Positions 16,871 through 25,258 of a stretch of 41,200 bases of DNA are shown here, in pieces (the first letter of the stretch is position 1; the number at the start of each line of letters is the position of its first letter). The notes under the pieces are model-generated. The model did no database searches and had not been told where the DNA came from. It saw only the letters and a list, made by a program, of their open reading frames with translations. The translations under genes were made by a program, and so were the position numbers. The DNA comes from Candidatus Schekmanbacteria bacterium (lineage in GTDB: Bacteria; CSSED10-310; JACPHN01), in the NCBI GenBank assembly GCA_016188575.1, contig JACPHN010000222.1:1-41200 (forward strand), in the 5' to 3' direction.

Positions 16871-17563
16871 CTACTTGGAGACCAGGCTGCCGGCGCCGAT
16901 CACCGCCGGCAGTCGAATGACGTTCACGAAATGGACCTGCTCGGTGCGATTGCCGGCGCGATCGCGGACCTGCAGGACGAGCTGCCGCCTGCCGATCGGC
17001 AAACTCTCGGACACGCGGCACTCCCGAGAGTGCGCATAAGGACCGATCAACCATGGACCGGAAAAGGAGCAAAGCCGCTGCTCGACTGAAAACTCGCCCT
17101 CGCCTTCGCGCCAGATCAGCTCGGCGGTGCTGATGCCGCTGCCGAAGTCGCCGAGGGAAACCGCGGCGGTAAAGGGCCGATCATGGATGACCCAGCCGTT
17201 GAGGCGTGGTTTCACCACGCGCACGGTGGGGGAGTCATCGTCGATGGCGATCTCCAGGCGCCGCCAGTCGCTCACGTTGCCGCAACCATCGCCAACGGCC
17301 ACTTGGAGGACGTGTGCCCCGGCGGAAAGGCGGGGTAGGGTCATTCCGAGCCCGTCCTGTCGCGTCCACACGCCGTCGATGATCAGCTCGAGGGCATGCT
17401 CGGCGGGCAGGAGGAGGTCGGTCGTCGCGCTGGTAACCGCAACCGCGAGTCCTACGGGGTTGCGGGTCCAGACGATCCAGAGCGAGCGGTTTCCTGAGAC
17501 GGATCGCACCCTTGAAACGATGCCGAACCCGTGGAAAGCGCCAGGAGAAACCGTGCTCGACAC
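16871..17563 (-). CDS. C-terminal fragment of an Ig-like (chaperonic/bacterial cell-surface) protein
   Basis: A frame of 230 codons ending at TAG 16871-16873. It has two beta-sandwich-like repeats, with Ig/fibronectin-type turns: LSAGAHVLQVAVGDGCGNVS, then PIGRRQLVLQVRDRAGNRTE near the end. The pattern x-G-x-H/R-x-L-x-V-x-V-x-D-x-x-G-N is typical of surface or lipoprotein Ig-like domains. There is no signal peptide or credible start. Coding character fades near 17525, where the TnpB remnant begins on the other strand. The gene therefore looks cut at its 5' end by that element, and I see no matching N-terminal part beyond the element. No specific function can be given. Confidence 0.6.
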   Translation of the reverse strand: MSSTVSPGAFHGFGIVSRVRSVSGNRSLWIVWTRNPVGLAVAVTSATTDLLLPAEHALELIIDGVWTRQDGLGMTLPRLSAGAHVLQVAVGDGCGNVSDWRRLEIAIDDDSPTVRVVKPRLNGWVIHDRPFTAAVSLGDFGSGISTAELIWREGEGEFSVEQRLCSFSGPWLIGPYAHSRECRVSESLPIGRRQLVLQVRDRAGNRTEQVHFVNVIRLPAVIGAGSLVSK

Positions 17564-18636
17564 GGAGCTGCGCCTCTTTTGTCGAGCGGCCAGATGGGCC
17601 TACAACGCCTTGCGAGAAGGACGCACGCGGGAAGATCTCAAGATACAAGGTCAGGATCTTCACGGCCTCAATAGTCGTTACGTAGATGAGGCCATACAAT
17701 GGGCAACCGAGATCCTGGCTTCCCAAAAGGAGCGTCTTCCGGGCCAGATAGCAGCCCTCGAGGAGAAGATTGCTCGTACTGAGAAGAAGCGATCGAAAGC
17801 CGAGCGCCTCGAACGAGCACTCGGAGGCTATGATTCAAGGCTGAAGAAACTACGCAAGGATCACGACGAGCTGGTTGCCCACCAAAAGGCTGGAACGGTT
17901 CCGCCCGCGATCTTCGGAGGCCGAAAAGCCTTTGAGGAACGATGCAAAGGCAAGATCTCCAATGCCGAATGGCGTGCTCGACGGCGCAATCGCCTGATCT
18001 GTCGCGGCGACAAGACCAAGAACGGCAATCCGCATCTACGCATTCTGGTGGACGAAACAGGCCATTTTCGATTGGAGGCGGCGCTTTCGCATCTCGTCGA
18101 AAAGGGAAAAAACGCACCCCGTATAGGTGGCGGTCTTTTCGTGCCACCAAAGTATGGAAAGGATCTCCATCTCGCCGTATCGGTACCACACGGCGATTCA
18201 TCGGCAGGCCGCCGCTGCTTATGTTCTCGCGCGGCGTGGTCTGGCAAGCAAGAAGCACGGACGATTGCCGAGAGAACGGGTCACTGCCAGCGTACGGGCT
18301 CGGATCATGGAGCTCGTCAGGGACTTGACGAATTATCGGAAAGAGCTCAAGGCAAAACGCTCGAGTCCTGAGCTTGGCGATCGAGAAAAACAAAGGCTCA
18401 TGGCTTGTATTCGAATGGTCGGCCGCTGGATCGGACGGCTCACGAAATGGCAACAATTCAATCATGGCGGTCGGGCATGGCTTGTCGGAGTCATTGCCGA
18501 AATGCGCCGGCGCCGTTGGTCACGTGTTTTCCTTCTTGGCGGTAGCAATGGAAGCAAGAAAGCCGCCGAGAAGCAGAGCGTCTTGCGGACGGCCGGGGCT
18601 GGGAAGCGCTACCCTAACCTGACGGGGGCGATATGA
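17520..18636 (+). pseudogene. TnpB-related (IS200/IS605-type) gene remnant without nuclease core
   Basis: Residues read from ATG 17520 (MPNPWKAPGE) match the N-terminal half of the long TnpB-related clade: CRAARWAYNALREG, GLNSRYVDEAIQWATEIL, SQKERLPGQIAALEEKIART and RRNRLICRGDKTKNGNPHLR. Near 18180-18210 the frame changes. The next recognisable piece is from the C-terminal half (AAAAYVLARRGLASKKHGRL to the stop at 18636). The part between them, which in active TnpB carries most of the RuvC nuclease residues, is missing, so the gene is dead by deletion plus frameshift. TnpB is an RNA-guided nuclease of transposons. Its guide RNA normally overlaps the 3' end, so relics may remain around 18500-18700. 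No TnpA transposase is present. Confidence 0.7.
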
Positions 18637-19165
18637 AGAGCATTCTTCGGAAGGAATCCTCTGAGTTGTGCTGCTCCGGATCAGGATCTATCCCAAACGC
18701 CAGCGCTGCGCGCATGACGGGGTAGAACCGAGCGGGTTGGAGGCCCGCCCCGAGAGACCTGACGAGTCGGCCGCGAGGCCACTGAACCTGGTCTGGTCCC
18801 GGCGAGATCGAGCTCGCTTCTTCCGAGTGAACCTAATTGTCGATTCACCACGGAAAAATTAACCAGGGGTGAAAGCAGTCGGCGGTTAGAGTGTTGAAAA
18901 GCATGTATGGACAAGATGGTTTGCGCCCCGTCACTCTGAGCGGGCTGCGAACGGACGCCGGCGAATCGCGAGGCGGAAATTTGACGGTTGCAGGGCGAGT
19001 CGCCCCGTCCCGAGCAGCCGCGCATAAGGGCAGCGCCGTCCTGGGTGCGCGGGCCTCCGACCCTCACGGAGCTCCTCCGAAGAGCGGACCGGAGGCCCGT
19101 ACACCCAGGCGTGGCCGAAAGTATGGACGACGCCCGCAACGCCGACCGAGCGCTTGGGCACCCCG
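18637..19165. other. Non-coding stretch after the TnpB remnant
   Basis: No supported gene. The part to about 18880 may hold the right end of the former element. Its A/T-rich patch (about 18830-18865) differs from the surroundings. The large inverted repeat at 19040-19109 is listed separately. Confidence 0.5.
19040..19109. repeat. Long inverted repeat (20-bp arms, 30-nt loop)
   Basis: Left arm CCTGGGTGCGCGGGCCTCCG (19040-19059) pairs with right arm CGGAGGCCCGTACACCCAGG (19090-19109) at 18 of 20 positions. The loop holds a smaller palindromic part (CGGAGCTCCTCCG). No U-run follows, so it is not a simple terminator. Confidence 0.8.
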
Positions 19166-21553
19166 CTACGCCAACCGCGCCTCCACCCACTCCGCGAGCG
19201 TCGCGAAGCCTGCCGGTGGCGCGAAGGCCTGTGCGGCCACCCACCGTTCCGCCTTTTCCACGAGTAGCCGCCACATGTCGCGGTGCGCGGCGAAATCACG
19301 TCGCAACGCCCGAGCAACAGCGAGCGTGGTCACCAGGATCCGCGCCTCTTCGCTCGCGGCGGATAGCTCGGCCGCCAGCCTGTCGATGGTCTCCGCGCCC
19401 AATCCCAGAGCCGCGAGCAGCTCCTTGCCAGGTTCCCATGAGCCGTTCGCCCGCTGCCCAAAGATCATTCTGTAGAACGTGTCGTCGAGCCAAGCTGCCG
19501 CCTCCGCCGCCGGCGCCACTGCCTTCGGCACAGGCGCCGGCGCGGCTCTGTCCTTTCGCGCCGCGCGCGGCCGCCGCGCCGGGGTCGGACGGTCTTCAGG
19601 CGGCTCCTCCAGCGACTCCTCCATCTCGAAGCAGCCGAGGTCTGCCATCATCGGCGCGGGCGACATCGGCGGCCCCGCCGCGGGGAACGCCGCGAAGGTA
19701 GCGCGCACCGCCATCCCCCCTGGCGCCGGCGGCGAGCCCATGACCATGTCTGCGATTCCCCTTGCCCGCGCGACCTGACCGCCATGCCAGCCCTTCGTCA
19801 GCGCGATGGGTATCCTCCGGAGCTCGGCGGCCTGCGACTGGCTGCCCGCTGGCCGCTGCTCGACCGCAACGAAGCTGGTTTCGCTGCTGGCGAGGCCGTA
19901 CCGCCTGGCCAGCGCCACAATCTTGGCGCGCATCGCCGGATCCCGCGGGGGCACCGAGCTTTTCTCCTCGAGCTCGCGAATGGCGCTCCGCGCCATCAGC
20001 GTGGGGATCGTGCGGTCGCGAAGAGCCCGCTCGGGGTCGACGAATACCGAAAACCTCCGCGGTCCGTCCGGTCCTCGCGCCGTGATCGCTACCTCGCACG
20101 GCGACCCACCCGTGAGACGCGCATAGACGGTCAGGCAATCGCCGTGAAACAGCGGTGGCGCCAGCGCCGGCGTCACGTCTGTCACCGCGAGCGCGCCCCA
20201 ATCCATCGCGACATCCGCCAGGTGAGCCGCCGTCACCCTGCTGAGCTGGCGCAGCACTTTGGGCTCGATGCGCTCGTTTGGATGAATGAGCTCCGCTTCT
20301 CCCCGCGACGCCCTCGCCAGGCCGCGGACGAGATGTTCCGAGACGCCGTGCCCGACCCCGAACGTGAACACCCTGGCCTTGCCCGGAGCCCGCGCCACCA
20401 GGTCGATGCACTCCTTCTCGTTCCCCACCTGCCCGTCGGTCAGCAGAATAAGCTGGCGCGGCAACGGATCCCGCAGCGGCGCATCCAGCACCGCCTTGAG
20501 CGCCGAGAAGATTTCGGTGCCCCCGAGATCCGCGGCCAGCGAGCGGACATGGTGCGATGCTTCGTCCAATGTCTGCTGCGAATAGGCCACGCTTTGCGGG
20601 AAGAGCATGCGAAAGCTGCTCCCGAACCCGACGATGTTGAAGAAGTCGCCGGCCTCCAGCGATTTCAGGCACAGCAACAGCGCGTTGCGCGCCTGCTCGA
20701 TGCTCCCGCCGCCCATCGACCCGGAACGATCGATCAGGAACACGATTTCCGACGAGCACCGCGGCAGATCGGCGAGGTCAGGCACGAAGCTCACCATGAC
20801 CGCCCGCCCACCGTCTTCCTCATGGGCGACCACCGCCGCCGCCGCGTGCGCTTGCACCAGCGTCACGGTGGCGACGAAGTCCTGGTCGAGCTGCACGTCC
20901 TGCCCCGAGAGCTCCAGCCGGGCCGCATTCGCGCCTCGCATCTCCACCCGCGCGGCATGCGACGGGCACTCGATCGCGCGAATCGGAACCGCAGTGGCAA
21001 TGTCCACTGCCAGGCGCATGCCATAGGGCACCGGGCCCGCCACCGTCGGTGGAGCGATGTGCTCCAGCTCGGCCGGATCCATGCCGGCGAGCTGCTCCGG
21101 CGGCACGTACCGCGGGCTGATCGTCGTCGGGATGAGAATACGGATAGCGTCGCCGCGCTGCTCGAGCTCGGTCACGTACGCAAGGTGCACGACCGCTTCC
21201 TGCCGCGGCAGGAGGTTGCCGACACTGGCAGTAAAGATGTTCGGGCGGTCCTGGTCGAGCAGAAATGCACCTTGGCCCGCCTCCATGGCGTCATCGTACC
21301 GCTGAAACGCGGTTTCTCGTTCCTCGACGATTCCCGTGACGCGCTTCCCCCCAATCTCGACCTCGAAACCGCAGACGCCGCAGGACTCCGGAAGTGGAAA
21401 GCTGTATATCGCCTCCACGGGAACGTCCTCGCCGTTGATGTAGCGCTGCGCCACGGACACCGTGGCACCCAGGTGTCTGACCTCGACATCGATCGCTACA
21501 CCGGTCAGGGGCACTCGCCGCCCGCCTGCAAACAATCCACCCGCTTCACTCAT
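19166..21553 (-). CDS. VIT and von Willebrand A domain protein
   Basis: A 795-residue protein of the inter-alpha-trypsin-inhibitor-heavy-chain-like family. The VIT domain covers about residues 10-140 (VAQRYINGEDVPVEAIYSFP, ERETAFQRYDDAMEAGQGAF, FTASVGNLLP). A VWA domain follows at about 265-430, with the metal-binding MIDAS motif DRSGSMGGGS and GGTEIF. A linker rich in Pro/Ala and a helical C-terminal domain (WLDDTFYRMIFGQ to WVEARLA) complete it. ATG 21553 is chosen because it overlaps the MerR stop (ATGAGTGA, 8 nt). There is no signal peptide, so it is probably cytosolic. A role in protein-protein assembly is likely, but the partner is unknown. Coupling to a MerR regulator suggests stress- or ligand-controlled expression. 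Confidence 0.85.
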   Translation of the reverse strand: MSEAGGLFAGGRRVPLTGVAIDVEVRHLGATVSVAQRYINGEDVPVEAIYSFPLPESCGVCGFEVEIGGKRVTGIVEERETAFQRYDDAMEAGQGAFLLDQDRPNIFTASVGNLLPRQEAVVHLAYVTELEQRGDAIRILIPTTISPRYVPPEQLAGMDPAELEHIAPPTVAGPVPYGMRLAVDIATAVPIRAIECPSHAARVEMRGANAARLELSGQDVQLDQDFVATVTLVQAHAAAAVVAHEEDGGRAVMVSFVPDLADLPRCSSEIVFLIDRSGSMGGGSIEQARNALLLCLKSLEAGDFFNIVGFGSSFRMLFPQSVAYSQQTLDEASHHVRSLAADLGGTEIFSALKAVLDAPLRDPLPRQLILLTDGQVGNEKECIDLVARAPGKARVFTFGVGHGVSEHLVRGLARASRGEAELIHPNERIEPKVLRQLSRVTAAHLADVAMDWGALAVTDVTPALAPPLFHGDCLTVYARLTGGSPCEVAITARGPDGPRRFSVFVDPERALRDRTIPTLMARSAIRELEEKSSVPPRDPAMRAKIVALARRYGLASSETSFVAVEQRPAGSQSQAAELRRIPIALTKGWHGGQVARARGIADMVMGSPPAPGGMAVRATFAAFPAAGPPMSPAPMMADLGCFEMEESLEEPPEDRPTPARRPRAARKDRAAPAPVPKAVAPAAEAAAWLDDTFYRMIFGQRANGSWEPGKELLAALGLGAETIDRLAAELSAASEEARILVTTLAVARALRRDFAAHRDMWRLLVEKAERWVAAQAFAPPAGFATLAEWVEARLA

Positions 21554-21992
21554 GGCTCTCGGCCTCTCCTTCCTTGGCAAACGCGTCATGCTCGGTGTCA
21601 GGATTCTCTCCCGCGAGGATTCGGCAGCAGGCGCCCCGCAACTTCATCACCGTGCCGCTGTCTGGCAGTCGGTCCGCACGCACCTCCAACACCACGTGCG
21701 GCTGCAGCTCGATGCGGAGGACGAGCTCCCCGTGCGGCGGCGCGCTCCGGCTGCCCGCCGCATCTTCGCCGAAATGCTCCCGCACCTGATCCAGGGTCAG
21801 GCCACCCCGCTGCAGCGAACGGATCCGGTTGATTGCCGCCAGGTGGTCCTCGGTGTAGTAGCTGCCGCGCCCGCGGTTTACGGGCGGTCCGATGAGCCCG
21901 CGCTGCACGTAGAACCGCACGGCGCGCCGACTCACGCCGGCGTGTTCGGCGAGCTCGCCGATCGAATAGCTTGGGGGGGCCTCAGAATCCAT
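21546..21992 (-). CDS. MerR-family transcription regulator
   Basis: A 148-residue regulator. A winged helix-turn-helix at residues about 8-75 (YSIGELAEHAGVSRRAVRFY to AINRIRSLQRGGLTLDQVRE) is followed by a short unusual C-terminal part with a beta-rich ELVLRIELQPHVVLEV segment and a CC pair (GACCR). ATG 21992 is chosen. The frame is open for 12 codons more, but those overlap the promoter. The gene is the first of a two-gene operon with the VIT/VWA protein, and its own promoter contains a palindrome (22005-22018). Autoregulation is therefore the simplest reading. The inducer is unknown. Confidence 0.88.
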   Translation of the reverse strand: MDSEAPPSYSIGELAEHAGVSRRAVRFYVQRGLIGPPVNRGRGSYYTEDHLAAINRIRSLQRGGLTLDQVREHFGEDAAGSRSAPPHGELVLRIELQPHVVLEVRADRLPDSGTVMKLRGACCRILAGENPDTEHDAFAKEGEAESHE

Positions 21993-21999
21993 ACACTGT

Positions 22000-22028
22000 A
22001 ACATGACACTTAGGTGTCGTATTGTCAA
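22000..22028 (-). promoter_or_regulatory. MerR promoter with internal operator palindrome
   Basis: The -35 TTGACA lies at 22028-22023. A palindrome GACAC-CTAA-GTGTC (22018-22005) fills the spacer, and a weak -10 CATGTT follows at 17 nt (22005-22000). An operator between -35 and -10 is the classic MerR arrangement. The mRNA leader before ATG 21992 would be very short or absent. Confidence 0.6.
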
Positions 22029-22146
22029 GTGGGTCCGTGAGCGGGCGCGGTCGGCGCAGGGCTGCGGTGGGCGCAGGGCTGCGGTCGGCGGCTACCGGCG
22101 CACCGACGGCGGAGAACAGCCGGTGGATCCAGGGGCCATGATGGCC

Positions 22147-22175
22147 TGGCAAGTGGCGGCGTTGTCTGGTATAAT
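22147..22175 (+). promoter_or_regulatory. tRNA-Pro promoter
   Basis: A perfect -10 TATAAT (22170-22175) lies 21 nt before the tRNA. A weak -35 TGGCAA (22147-22152) is at 17-nt spacing. Confidence 0.6.
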
Positions 22176-22196
22176 CGGTGAGCCGAGATTGGCGAA

Positions 22197-22270
22197 CGGG
22201 GCGTAGCGCAGCCTGGTAGCGCACCTGCTTTGGGAGCAGGGGGCCCGGAGTTCAAATCTCCGCGCCCCGA
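22197..22270 (+). tRNA. tRNA-Pro, anticodon TGG
   Basis: A complete cloverleaf of 74 nt. Acceptor arms are CGGGGCG / CGCCCCG, with discriminator A. The D arm is GCGC-AGCCTGGTA-GCGC, the anticodon arm CCTGC-TTTGGGA-GCAGG and the T arm CGGAG-TTCAAAT-CTCCG. The anticodon is TGG. No CCA is encoded. A promoter precedes it and a terminator follows. Confidence 0.97.
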
Positions 22271-22277
22271 CTGGAAG

Positions 22278-22312
22278 AAACGCCGTAACCGTACGGGTTA
22301 CGGCGTTTTTTT
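22278..22312 (+). terminator. Rho-independent terminator of tRNA-Pro
   Basis: Stem AAACGCCGTAACC / GGTTACGGCGTTT (22278-22290 and 22296-22308) with a 5-nt loop and seven T from 22306 on. Confidence 0.92.
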
Positions 22313-22471
22313 GTGGGTCGCGGATCGTCCCTTTCGCCATTTTTTCGCATACCTGAGAACGGCGTAATCGGGCGCATCCTGGAAAGGCGTGGCGCCGGTA
22401 GGCGAGGTCGTTCCCGCCAGACTCCGCCGGTCACACTCGGGCCTCATCACACCAAACCCTACCAAATCCGA

Positions 22472-22501
22472 TTGACACGATGGCGCTGCGAGTGATAGAG
22501 T
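22472..22501 (+). promoter_or_regulatory. Promoter of the HTH/HsdM-like/AlbA_2/AAA operon
   Basis: A perfect -35 TTGACA (22472-22477), an 18-nt spacer and TAGAGT (22496-22501), 52 nt before the HTH start codon. The 160 nt between the tRNA terminator and this site show nothing else. Confidence 0.6.
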
Positions 22502-22553
22502 CGCTGTCGGACGCACGGTCGCGTGTGGAACCATTGCAGCAGAGCGCGCGACA

Positions 22554-22769
22554 ATGGATAACCGGTGGCTGTCAGTAGACGAGGTTTCCGAGTACCTCGG
22601 CGTCAGTAAGGATACGATATACGCCTGGGTCACTGGCAAGGGCATGCCCGGCTACAAGGTCGGCCGCTTCTGGAAGTTCAAGCGAGACGATGTCGACGCC
22701 TGGGTCCGCGAAGGCGGCGCCGCGAGCAGCTCCGACGCGGACCAGAAGGAGAAGCCCGACCATGAGTGA
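22554..22769 (+). CDS. Excisionase/MerR-like helix-turn-helix protein
   Basis: A small DNA-binding protein of 71 residues. WLSVDEVSEYLGVSKDTIYAW and VGRFWKFKRDDVDAWV form the winged-HTH pattern of the excisionase family (HTH_17). Proteins of this kind often open type I restriction-type operons and may act as control proteins, or as excisionases of mobile islands. It ends in an acidic/Ser-rich tail. ATG 22554 lies behind a clear promoter. Its stop overlaps the HsdM-like start by 8 nt (ATGAGTGA), which indicates translational coupling. The tRNA gene 284 nt upstream makes an island-linked origin plausible. Confidence 0.85.
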   Translation: MDNRWLSVDEVSEYLGVSKDTIYAWVTGKGMPGYKVGRFWKFKRDDVDAWVREGGAASSSDADQKEKPDHE

Positions 22770-23322
22770 CCTCGACGTGGAAGAGATCGACCAGACCGGC
22801 CACGACGAGGTCACCTCCCTCGAGAAAGGCAAGCTTCTCGACTACATCACCGGCTTGCCCGTGAAGGACACCCCCAAGGAGCAGGTACGGCAGTGCATCG
22901 CCCGGGCGCTCTTCCACGAGTACGGCATCTCGGTCGAGGATATGGTCCCCGACTTCAAGATGAAGGTCGACGGTCGGACGCAGTCGATCGACATCGCCAT
23001 CTTCGAGCCGGGCGCCGAGGCGACGCCGGAGAATCTCCGCGGCGGCTTCCGGAACACGGGGCGGTTTCAGGGCAGCGTGGCGCCCGAGGTGCTCTTCATC
23101 GCGCGTTGCCTCGACTGGCTCAAGCCCGGCGGGCGCCTGGGCATCGTCCTGCCGGACGGGATCCGCGGCAATCCTGGCGACGTCAACGGGCATTCCGTCG
23201 TGCGCGTGCTTCGGCGGAAGGAGAAGACCGTCGACGACGACCTGCCGCGCATCGCGGAGGCCTACCGCGAGCTCCACAAGAGCAACCCGGCGCATGAAGA
23301 GCGTTCTACCCATCGGCATTGA
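22762..23322 (+). CDS. HsdM-like protein with two large in-frame deletions
   Basis: A 186-residue protein made of three pieces known from type I N6-adenine methylase subunits. Residues 1-95 are the N-terminal domain (KLLDYITGLPVKDTPKEQV, RQCIARALFHEYGISVEDM, IDIAIFEPGAEATPENLR). Residues about 96-133 match a segment that normally lies after the catalytic motif (GGFRNTGRFQ, PEVLFIARCLDWLKPGGRLG, IVLPDGI). The tail RRKEKTVDDDLPRIAEAY is normally near the C-terminus. The SAM-binding motif (DPACGTGG in the family) and the NPP[YF] motif are absent, so it cannot methylate DNA. Both joints keep the frame. The start overlaps the HTH stop, and the 3' end overlaps the next gene by 29 nt. Confidence 0.75.
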   Translation: MSDLDVEEIDQTGHDEVTSLEKGKLLDYITGLPVKDTPKEQVRQCIARALFHEYGISVEDMVPDFKMKVDGRTQSIDIAIFEPGAEATPENLRGGFRNTGRFQGSVAPEVLFIARCLDWLKPGGRLGIVLPDGIRGNPGDVNGHSVVRVLRRKEKTVDDDLPRIAEAYRELHKSNPAHEERSTHRH

Positions 23323-25258
23323 GGAGCTGGTCGGCGGCGCCGTCGAGACGGCTCGCATCGAGCTCAAGGCGACTTGGAACGTCGAGACGACCGGCGTGCA
23401 GGTCGTGAAGACGCTTTGCGCCTTCGCCAACGATCTGCAGAACCTCAACGGCGGCTACGTCGTCCTTGGAGTAGCAGAAAACCAGGACAAGGGCAGTGCT
23501 GTGCGCCCGGTGGAGGGACTCGAAGACCGCGCAATCGAAAATGCGCAAAAGTGGATCCGTGGGAGCTGCAACCGCATCGAACCCTCCTACGTGCCGGTCA
23601 TGGACGTCGTCGAGCTCGATGGCAAGCGGCTCCTCGTGCTCTGGGCTCCTGCTTCCGATATTCGGCCTCACCAGGCTCCAGACGATCCGAAAGGTGCGCG
23701 CAAGTACTGGGTGCGGGTCGGCAGCGCAACGATAGAGGCTCGTGATGCGATCCTGACCACGCTCATGCAGCAGACGGCCCGGGTCCCCTTCGACGATCGT
23801 CGTGCTTCGGGCGCGACCAACGAGGATCTGAGCTTTGCGCTCGTCCGAGAGTTTCTTCGGGACGTCCAAAGCATGCTGCGCGACGAGCCGGACGCAGAAC
23901 GCGTGTACCGCGCAATGCAGATCGTGACCCTGGTCAATGGTCACTCCGTCCCACGGAACGTCGCTCTTTTGTTCTTCTCCCTGGAGCCCGAGCGCTGGTT
24001 TCGAGGCGCGCGAGTCGAGGTGGTGGAGTTTCATGACGACGCCGGTGGGAACACCATCTCCGAGCACGTCTTTCGTGGTCCCCTGCATCATCAGGTGCGG
24101 CAGTGCCTCGCTCACCTCGAGAGCATGACCACGCGACACCTCGAAAAGAGCAGCTCAAACGTCCAGACAAGTGGCTGGCTCAGCTTTCCGGTGCCCGCCC
24201 TACGCGAGGCGCTCGTCAACGCGATCTATCATCGCAGCTACGAGAGCTCGGTAGAGCCGGCGAAAGTTTACCTTTACCCCAACCGGATTGAGATCATCAG
24301 CTACCCAGGACCCGTGCAAGGTATCAAGCCCATGCACTTGGATGGGAGCGCGCCGATGCCCCCGGTGCCAGCGCGCAACCGTCGGATTGGCGAGTACCTC
24401 GAGGAGCTCAGGCTCGCCGAGGGGCGTGGGACGGGGCTACCCAAGATTCGGCGGAGCATGGGCGAGAACGGTTCACCGTCACCGACATTCGACTTTGATG
24501 AAGGACGTACGTACTTCCGTGTAACCCTCCCTGCTCACCCCGAGTACGTCGCTCTGCGAGTGCTGAGTGACCATGCCTACCGAAAGGCCACGGGCGACCA
24601 CGCCTCCGCGAGGACCGCGCTTCAGCGCGCGTGGCACACAGGGATGCATTCACCGTCCATCGCCGCGGCGTTGGTACGCGAGCATGCGTCGGTTGGCGAT
24701 TTGAAGGCAGCCGAGGCGCTGGTGGCAGGAATCGAGACCACGGAACGGTCGACCTACGCGTCTGCGCTGATGGCGCTCGCTACGGCATACGCGGATGCTG
24801 GGGATGAGGCTCGCTCCAAGGTGCTCCTGGATGAGCTGCCTGATCTCCTGGCCGCGCGCGATGCCTTCGACGCCGCCATCCTCGAGCGTCGCCTCGGCCG
24901 CCAAGAGCGGGCTCACAAGCTCTTCGTACAAGCAGGCGACCTCGTCTTGCAAGACGTCCGAGCGCTGCACGAGCTCGCGCAGACCAAGCTCAAGCTGACC
25001 GGGAGTCTGGTGCGGTCGCGTCGACCCGCCGATCAACAGACCCGCACGCGTCTCCTACAGGAGGCCCTGGCGCATCTGGAACGAGTAACGCAGATGGACG
25101 CGCCGCCGACCCGCCACGCTTGGGCGTGGTTCAACCTGGGCCAGGCACGGCAATGGCTGAAGTACCCGCGGGAGAGCGTACGCGAGGCCTATCAACGCGC
25201 CTGCGACCTCGCGCCTGATGAAACGCGCTTTCGGCGGGCACTGGAGGGGGTTCGGTGA
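23294..25258 (+). CDS. AlbA_2 (Schlafen-like) DNA/RNA-binding protein with ATPase-like and repeat domains
   Basis: A 654-residue protein. Residues about 10-165 are an AlbA_2 / Schlafen-type nucleic-acid-binding domain (ARIELKATWN, CAFANDLQNLNGGYVVLGV, KYWVRVGSATIEA). Residues about 280-415 match the ATPase-like C-terminal module common in these proteins (SFPVPALREALVNAIYHRSY, YLYPNRIEIISYPGP, GRGTGLPKIRR). The rest, about 420-650, is helical and TPR-like (ALMALATAYADAGDEARSKV, HAWAWFNLGQARQW). Such proteins often sit with restriction-modification and AAA ATPase genes in defence islands. The ATG at 23294 starts inside the HsdM-like gene, and the stop overlaps the next start as GTGA, so the whole operon is coupled. 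The gene is intact. Confidence 0.85.
   Translation: MKSVLPIGIEELVGGAVETARIELKATWNVETTGVQVVKTLCAFANDLQNLNGGYVVLGVAENQDKGSAVRPVEGLEDRAIENAQKWIRGSCNRIEPSYVPVMDVVELDGKRLLVLWAPASDIRPHQAPDDPKGARKYWVRVGSATIEARDAILTTLMQQTARVPFDDRRASGATNEDLSFALVREFLRDVQSMLRDEPDAERVYRAMQIVTLVNGHSVPRNVALLFFSLEPERWFRGARVEVVEFHDDAGGNTISEHVFRGPLHHQVRQCLAHLESMTTRHLEKSSSNVQTSGWLSFPVPALREALVNAIYHRSYESSVEPAKVYLYPNRIEIISYPGPVQGIKPMHLDGSAPMPPVPARNRRIGEYLEELRLAEGRGTGLPKIRRSMGENGSPSPTFDFDEGRTYFRVTLPAHPEYVALRVLSDHAYRKATGDHASARTALQRAWHTGMHSPSIAAALVREHASVGDLKAAEALVAGIETTERSTYASALMALATAYADAGDEARSKVLLDELPDLLAARDAFDAAILERRLGRQERAHKLFVQAGDLVLQDVRALHELAQTKLKLTGSLVRSRRPADQQTRTRLLQEALAHLERVTQMDAPPTRHAWAWFNLGQARQWLKYPRESVREAYQRACDLAPDETRFRRALEGVR

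Noticed and set aside
19784-21832. Open frame of 682 codons on the plus strand
   Set aside because: It lies opposite the VIT/VWA and MerR genes, whose motifs are unmistakable. Its translation is His/Arg-rich without motifs.
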